The notes beneath the pieces are model-generated. The model did not search any database. It saw nothing but the letters and a program-made list of their open reading frames with translations, and was not told where the DNA came from. Positions 58,839 to 64,000 of a stretch of 64,000 nt of DNA are shown piece after piece (the stretch's first letter is position 1; each line of letters starts with the position of its first letter). The translations under genes were made by a program, and so were the position numbers. This stretch comes from Przewalskia tangutica (Eukaryota; Streptophyta; Magnoliopsida; Solanales; Solanaceae), in assembly GCA_029844215.1 (NCBI GenBank), contig JAQGDG010000036.1:310001-374000 (forward strand). The letters run 5' to 3'.

Positions 58839-61800
58839 GGTCAAGCCAAAGCCAACCAATGGCCAAGATCAATCCATGTGTTAGGCAAGTGTAGGGCTAG
58901 GATTTACCAAACACAAATATCCTACCTAACCTTGACTTTGTCAAGGCAACAAAAACGTGCCAACCTTGTTCATTTTCGTCCAAATGGACGTTCAAGTCCA
59001 CCAATGGGAGGGTGCCAAGTGTCGCCCTCCCGTTGGTCCAAAATGTTTCGTCTCTCGGAAAAATCCGCAAAAATCATAAATGACATAGCCGGAATTTTCC
59101 CAACAAAAGCTGTGGAAACGTTTCGTCGAAAAACGACTCTAATCGGGTGTTGTGTACAAATTTCGAAACTTGCCTAACTTAAGGCTCAAATTTTTCTACG
59201 TACGTCCTCACGTACATACTCTGAAAAAAAATACGGGGTATAACAAGACCCCTCCCCCTTTGAGTGGCCTTTGTGGCCGTGAGCCTCCCCCTTCCCCCTT
59301 TGGGGTGCTAGCCGTGGGGTACCCCCCCCTAGACTAGTTGTTTTCGTATAATACCCCCCCCTCTTGGTAGAAATACTCTCAAAAGTATTGTTATAATGCC
59401 CAAAATACCTTAGCCTTTACCTTGTTGTATTCCAAAAATTACCTCTATCGTGAGGCTAAATACTACCTTTGTCCTCTTAGTCTCACACTGAAACCCTAAG
59501 GAAATCTTCATTGTTGGCTGAAGTATTCAAGTAGAAGTTGGTTAGAACTTATAAGGGTTGTTTGGAGCGCATTTGAGTAGAGCTAAACCTTGCTCAGGAT
59601 CGACATTATAACTTGGATAATTTTGGGCTTATCGAGGTAAATATCTTGACCTTCTATTGTAATTGGAAATTACATGTTGTTGGAATATATAGTTAAGGTA
59701 TACTATATATAGAATTGAACATAGTTGCGCAATGTCTTTTGACTTAAGCCCAATTTAAAGAAGAGAATCGAATCAGAATTACATAGGATTGTATACAAAG
59801 AGACTTGTGTAGCTTTTCTCGTGAGTAGAATTGTACACGACCGGTTAGACGTGTTAACCACGGTTGGCTTGATAGCCTCGATAAAGGAGAGATTTACGCC
59901 ATGGGGGTGGAGGTGCTGCCGAATTTTCTGTAGAATGTTCTACGAAGGGATCTAAATGTTAATAGCGCCTTGTGGCCTTATAGGTTGAAGTACTACGTAT
60001 GGCGCGATCTCGGCTAAGGAGTAGCCGACTTTGAAGTACTTGAGCGTTTTGCTATTAGTCGATACTCGTCGCGAGGTATGTGAACCTCTTCCTATCTCTT
60101 CTAGCATGATATGTGTGAACTATGTAGTACGGTAGACGTATACGTGCTAAATGTATTTGATTGGTTTAAAACATAAAAGTGTTATAACGCTTTATGGGAA
60201 GTTGGTTATAACGACTTTATGTTGGTAAGAAGATACTTGTGGTTTTTAAAAGGTAATCGTTTGAACTATAACGGCTTGTTATGTGTTAATAAAGAACTTG
60301 AAGTATTTCAAAGATTTTGAATCATTTTGAAAGATGAAGTAATACTTGGTTTTGAAAACTTAAGAGTTATACTAGCTTTATGGGAAGTTAGGTATAACGG
60401 CTTAAGAATGGTTTCTTGATTTCGAAATCGAATGTGTATCGACGAAACCATCGCAGCGTTAATAAAAGGAAATGTTTTGACAGATTAAGTATTATTAAAA
60501 CCGAGAAACTTCCATCTGCATAGAAGCTAAGATGAGACAAAATGATATTTCTAGATCATGGTCGCTGTAATAAGATTGTTATAAACAAGAATATCCTACT
60601 CACATATAAGACTTATGTTTCTCGATAGTTTAAAAGAGAATTATATTCTTAAATGAATAAGACTATGAACTAAACCTTTCTAAAATAAGAAACGTGAACA
60701 TTTGAAATTAGGCAAACTTGGGCGTTTGGAAAATAATGTCGTTACTTGATTTTACAAAGGTAAGTGTTTTGTTTTACTTAAAAGGATAATCACTCTATTT
60801 TCACATAACTACGTATTGTGTGACTTTTGTGAAAGTAACGTATCTTTAAAGATTTAGTGTATGAAGTACTTTGGGGATAAAAACTCGAACTTGTTGACAT
60901 ATAGTAGAAAGTACCTTGTGTGTATAACTTGATTGTGTTGGTTTGTGATAGCCTTGTAAATACTTTCTTGTTGATTGATAAGTAAACATGCTAGGATGCT
61001 ATGTGTGTTAGTATCTTGTGATGTTAGTGTAAAGGGTTTTCCTCGATCGTGCTTAAAGTTGTTTGACTATCACCGTTATGTTGGTATTGTACCACTCGCC
61101 TTGACTTATTTCCGAGGTTAAGCCGCCTCCGATGCGGGTAGACTCGGTGATGCAGGACCATGATTCGAGAATACCTCATGCGGGTCCGAGGATCCATGCG
61201 GAACTACGGGAGTTCCGGGTTAGTGTGCGGCCTTTATGGTCATGCGGTGCATGTGGCCATGCGGTGCGAGTCCGGGGCGATGCCGGAGTAGCTACCGACG
61301 ATGCGGGTTATACCTCATGCGGGCCTACGAGGTTGGCCTATCGCGAGTCAGGAAAGTTCGAGGCTAGACGCGCACATTTGATCTCATGCGCGGTGACGGC
61401 TTTGATCATGTGACGGCCTGCAAGCGAATATCATGATACGATTTATGACCTTGTTAGTATCGGGTGTTAGTAGTCGGCTATGCCTTCGTACTTACCCTGT
61501 ACTGTTTTATTTGGACACAGGTGGAACCTGGTGTTCATGTGTATTCCTTGGTGTTTTTCTATCATAGACTGCCGGCAGTGAGGAAGGTATTCCACGGGCA
61601 TGATTGATGTTATGGGCTTGAGACCCATAGTTATATTCGAGTGATGACTTTGAGGGCGTGAGTCCCTGACTTGACATGACTGCTTATTTATTGTGAACTG
61701 TAGTTTGGTTATCATACATGTCTCCTGCTTTATAGACTATTATGATTTCATTTACAGTATTTTTAGTTTCACATACTCGTGCACTGTTATCTTGACCTCC

Positions 61801-62384
61801 TTCGAGGCCGCGTCATGCCGCAGTTGAGGTACACCAGTCGTTGATCCTAGCTCTCGTGGTCACGCAGCATTTGGGAAGCTCCGTTTCTCCGGAGGCTTAT
61901 CAGTGGTATAGTCCCCTGTCGTCGTAAGTGTTTACATTCAGGGGTTTGGCGGGGCCCTGTCCCGCCATTGTTGTCGTATCATTCTTAGAGGTCTGTAGTA
62001 CTGTTGTGGGCAGGGTTTGTAAAAAGGATTAAACTGTTCATGTTGAAAGAGTTGTTATTTATATATATACTGAAGGTAACCGTTTTTGGTTAGCCTGTCT
62101 TCTTATTTCACTGTCTTATTACACTGGTTTCATGTATTGTCTTTATGTTCCGCTGATTACTCTGATGTATGTCTACTTGGGTGCCCGGGGTAAGGCACCA
62201 GTCACGGGCCCGGGTTCGGGTCGTGACATATATGCAGAAAGACGACCTATCGGTTAGCCTATTTCTTGTATTAAATTGTTACCTGTCTTTGAGTTTTATT
62301 CCGCTGGTTTTATCTGATGTATAATCACTAGGGTGCCCGGGGTAAGGCACCAGTCGCGGGCCCGAGGTCGGGTCGTGACAAAAG

Positions 62385-62396
62385 TGGTATCAGAGC
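62385..62396 (+). other. Second PBS of array B
   Basis: TGGTATCAGAGC after the end of LTR B2 at 62380. It shows that LTR B2 also acts as the 5' LTR of a second internal unit. Confidence 0.9.
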
Positions 62397-62586
62397 AGTT
62401 AATCCTCGGAAAGTGTCTACATACCGTATCTAGTAGAGTCTTGATTATCGGCGGGTTGGCCACCACACCTATAATCAGGAGTCTACAGGATATTTAGGAT
62501 TAATTTTCATTCTTCTCACTCTGAGATCGTGCGATAGAGCTGTGTTATAAGTTGGACTCCCTCTGACGTATAAGAATGTACCAGTT

Positions 62587-63020
62587 GTGCGTCCACGCAA
62601 GGAAACTAGGGCCCAGAAGGGCAAGGTAGCAGAAGGAGCTGCTAGTAGAACACAGAGGGCTATGAGGGCACATGCCCAGTCATAACCTGAGGTAGTGCTT
62701 CAGACGGCGAGTTCTACGACGCCGCCAGCCCCAGCAGAGTTTAGAGCAGCGGTAGCAGCTACAGAGGCCACAATACCTAAGCCTCTAGTACCACGACCCG
62801 GAGCCGAAGATATGGGTTACAAAGAGATGGCCCAGTTACTAGCTAGGATCGTGGCAAGGCATGAAGACAGACGGGAGCCGGTAGTACCGGTGGCGCACCC
62901 CAGAACTGATATTTTGAGGCTTCGGTACTTCTTGAGTTGAAGTCCACCAGAGTTCTATGGATCGAGAACTGAGGAAGATCCTCAGGAGTTTATTCGACAG
63001 CTGCAGCGGATCATGAAGGT
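62587..63020 (+). pseudogene. gag: Second gag of array B, cut by an LTR insertion
   Basis: It is closely similar to the gag at 7428. The start codon is GTG (62587-62589) where the other copy has ATG. The frame over 62695-62940 gives ASSTTPPAPAEFRAAVAATE and DMGYKEMAQLLARIVARHED, the N-terminal and linker part. A frameshift near 62935 follows ('cttcttgagttgaagtcc'), after which PPEFYGSR-equivalent DNA is still recognisable. At 63021 a new LTR begins inside the FIRQLQRIMKV segment, so the rest, if kept, is outside the window. Confidence 0.8.
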
Positions 63021-64000
63021 TGTTATACCCCGTATTTCCAGAGTATGTATGTGAGGACGTACGTACAATTGTGTAAGCCCGAATTATGTTACGGACGAAA
63101 TTGTGCACATCCACGAGAAAGATTTGTTTTTCCGACGAAAAATTTTCCGAACCTTGTAAAGGAATTTTACGTTTTCAAGAAAATATTTATTTTGGATTTT
63201 TCCGAGAGATGAAATATGTTGGACCAATAGGAGGGTGACATGTGTAACCCTTATGTGGCAAAGTTGGACGTTTTTGTGGGCAAAGAGAGTGGCACGTTTT
63301 TTGTGTTTTAAAGGCCTTAAACATTTGGTCAATGTTTGGCTAGATATTTGTGTAGTAGATGGATAAGTGGGACCCACACACACATGTCCAAATCTTCACC
63401 CTCCACTTGCTTTGATCTTGGCCATTGATTTCCCTATAAATACCCCTTGTGTGCAAGACTTATTCTTCATCCACACTTGAGAAATTCCAAGGCAAAAATC
63501 CCTCCCTCCCTTTTAGTAGTTCTCGTCCAAGCTCCCCCTCCCCCTTTGTGAAGCCCTCGGCCGAAACACCCCCCCCCCTTCCTAGTTGTTCTCGTCGAAA
63601 TACCCCCCCTTGGTAGAAAAGTATTCTCCAAGTATTGTTACTATCCCAAAATACCTTAGCCAAATACCTTGTAGTATTCCAAAGTCACCTCTATACTAAA
63701 AGACCAGAAATACTACCTTATATCCATTAGTCACTAAACGAAACCCTGGGGAAATCTTCATAGTTGGTTGAAGTATTAAGTAGAAGTCGTTTAGAAACTT
63801 CTAAGGGTTTCTTGGAGATATCGGAGCGTGCAAATTATGAGCTAAACGTTGTTCAGGATCGACATTTAAACTTGGATAATTTTGGGCTTATCGAGGTAAA
63901 TACTCTTGTCCTTCTATTGTAATTGGAGATTACATATAAGAGTAGTTTAGATTTGAGTATAAGATATAGAAGGATATGAAAGAAGAGAATTGAACTTACA
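63021..64000 (+). mobile_element. LTR E inserted in gag, right end outside window
   Basis: It starts TGTTATACCCCGTATTTCCAG at 63021 directly after 'atcatgaaggt' of gag; the expected target duplication is AAGGT. It contains a decayed U3 palindrome (GGGTGACATGTGTAACCC, about 63233-63250), a TATA box at 63435-63442 and the conserved 'gggcttatcgaggtaa' block near 63885. Only the first 980 bp are visible. Confidence 0.85.
63435..63442 (+). promoter_or_regulatory. TATA box, LTR E
   Basis: TATAAATA in 'ccctataaataccccttg'. Confidence 0.65.

Larger units (their letters stand above)
50387..59245 (-). mobile_element. Complete minus-strand TR-GAG element D
   Basis: In transcription order: 5' LTR 59245-55991 (3255 bp), PBS, internal region 55990-53635 (2356 bp) with gag, polypurine tract, 3' LTR 53634-50387 (3248 bp). 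The flanks read GAGAC before and AGACC after, an imperfect duplication sharing AGAC. The two LTRs are nearly identical, including unit order in the 33-bp repeat, apart from small C/G and CAG/CTG indels, so insertion looks recent. No pol is present. Confidence 0.9.
55991..59245 (-). mobile_element. 5' LTR of element D
   Basis: Minus strand, from TGTTATACCCCGTA at 59245 to 'ggtcgtgaca' at 55991, 3255 bp, followed by the PBS. TATA box at 58831-58838; 33-bp repeat at 56643-56927. The GACACTTGGCACCC-type U3 motif (about 59011-59030) is a decayed form of the palindrome seen in other families. Confidence 0.9.
40030..62228 (+). mobile_element. Complete TR-GAG element C, with two nested insertions
   Basis: The 5' LTR is 40030-47196, the internal region 47197-49832 and the 3' LTR 49833-62228. 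Perfect TATAT duplications are at 40025-40029 and 62229-62233. Once nested DNA is removed each LTR is about 3.5 kb. The first two bases of the 5' LTR read TT where TG is expected. The 5' LTR contains a minus-strand solo LTR and the 3' LTR a complete minus-strand element D. The internal region has PBS, a gag with a large deletion, a 3' non-coding segment and polypurine tract, but no pol. Confidence 0.9.
49833..62228 (+). mobile_element. 3' LTR of element C, interrupted by element D
   Basis: The pieces are 49833-50386 and 59246-62228, about 3.5 kb together, from TGTTATACCCCGTATTTCCAG to GGTCGTGACA. TATA box at 50259; 12-bp repeat at 50120-50169. It aligns with the 5' LTR across the break: 'gcaaaggccct' before and 'ccctttgagtggcc' after, as at 40565-40605. 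Confidence 0.9.
9705..62380 (+). mobile_element. LTR B2, split into four pieces by three insertions
   Basis: The pieces are 9705-11764, 35802-36195, 39459-40029 and 62229-62380, about 3.16 kb once the repeated target bases are counted once. It starts TGTTACACCTCGTAG and ends GGTCGTGACA at 62380. Each break carries a perfect 5-bp target duplication: GTATG (11760-11764/35802-35806), TGGTA (36191-36195/39459-39463) and TATAT (40025-40029/62229-62233). The flanks read continuously against LTR B1; for example the piece at 62229 resumes 'tatatgcagaaag' exactly where B1 has it at about 7070. Confidence 0.9.
4898..64000 (+). mobile_element. Outer TR-GAG array B (LTR-gag-LTR-gag..., right end outside window)
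   Basis: The order is LTR B1 (4898-7221), gag unit (7222-9704), LTR B2 (9705-62380 with three nested insertions), second PBS and gag (62381-63020), then another inserted LTR. An LTR followed directly by a PBS and gag twice in a row means at least two internal units share LTR B2. Five bases before the start are GTACA, the expected target duplication; the partner lies beyond the window. No pol domain is present in the complete internal unit. Two adjacent elements placed end to end by chance is the less likely alternative. Confidence 0.75.

Overview
This window is plant heterochromatin made almost entirely of nested and tandem long-terminal-repeat (LTR) retrotransposons. I see no host gene, tRNA, rRNA, CRISPR array or bacterial feature. 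Plant origin follows from three things: LTRs of 2.3-3.6 kb opening TGTTA(C/T)ACC and closing TGACA, primer-binding sites matching plant initiator tRNA-Met (TGGTATCAGAGC), and Ty3/gypsy chromovirus-type Gag with a CCHC zinc knuckle. The Gag wording resembles elements common in asterids such as Solanaceae, but that assignment is from memory and weak.

Every internal region that can be read (7222-9704, 16901-19111, 22704-24909, 28539-30776, 47197-49832, and minus-strand 53635-55990) is only 2.2-2.6 kb. Each carries a gag or gag remnant, a non-coding 3' segment and a polypurine tract. None shows protease, reverse transcriptase, RNase H or integrase. These are therefore non-autonomous elements of the TR-GAG type, which must borrow Pol from a relative elsewhere.

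Layout. 1-2834 is a minus-strand LTR that sits in a plus-strand LTR (2835-4694). 4695-4897 is a short older flank. Outer element B starts at 4898: LTR B1 4898-7221, gag unit 7222-9704, then LTR B2, which starts at 9705 and ends only at 62380, followed by a second PBS and gag (62381-63020). Element B is therefore itself an array. LTR B2 is cut by three insertions: (i) solo LTR S, 11765-35801, TSD GTATG, itself split by a 21-kb array of four LTRs and three gag units (13284-34379, TSD TTGAT); (ii) a minus-strand solo LTR, 36196-39458, TSD TGGTA; (iii) complete element C, 40030-62228, TSD TATAT. Element C's 5' LTR holds a minus-strand solo LTR (about 42743-46409). Its 3' LTR holds a complete minus-strand element D (50387-59245). 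A further LTR (63021 to the window end) interrupts the second B gag.

How the parts work: each LTR supplies a TATA-box promoter, preceded in most families by a G-box palindrome. The PBS and polypurine tract serve reverse transcription, Gag would form the particle, and Pol is missing. All gag copies here are broken. However, many of the breaks are one-base indels at CAG/CTG and C/G-rich sites, recurring even in the PBS of independent families, which suggests consensus or basecalling error at methylated cytosines. Small frameshifts should not be over-interpreted.
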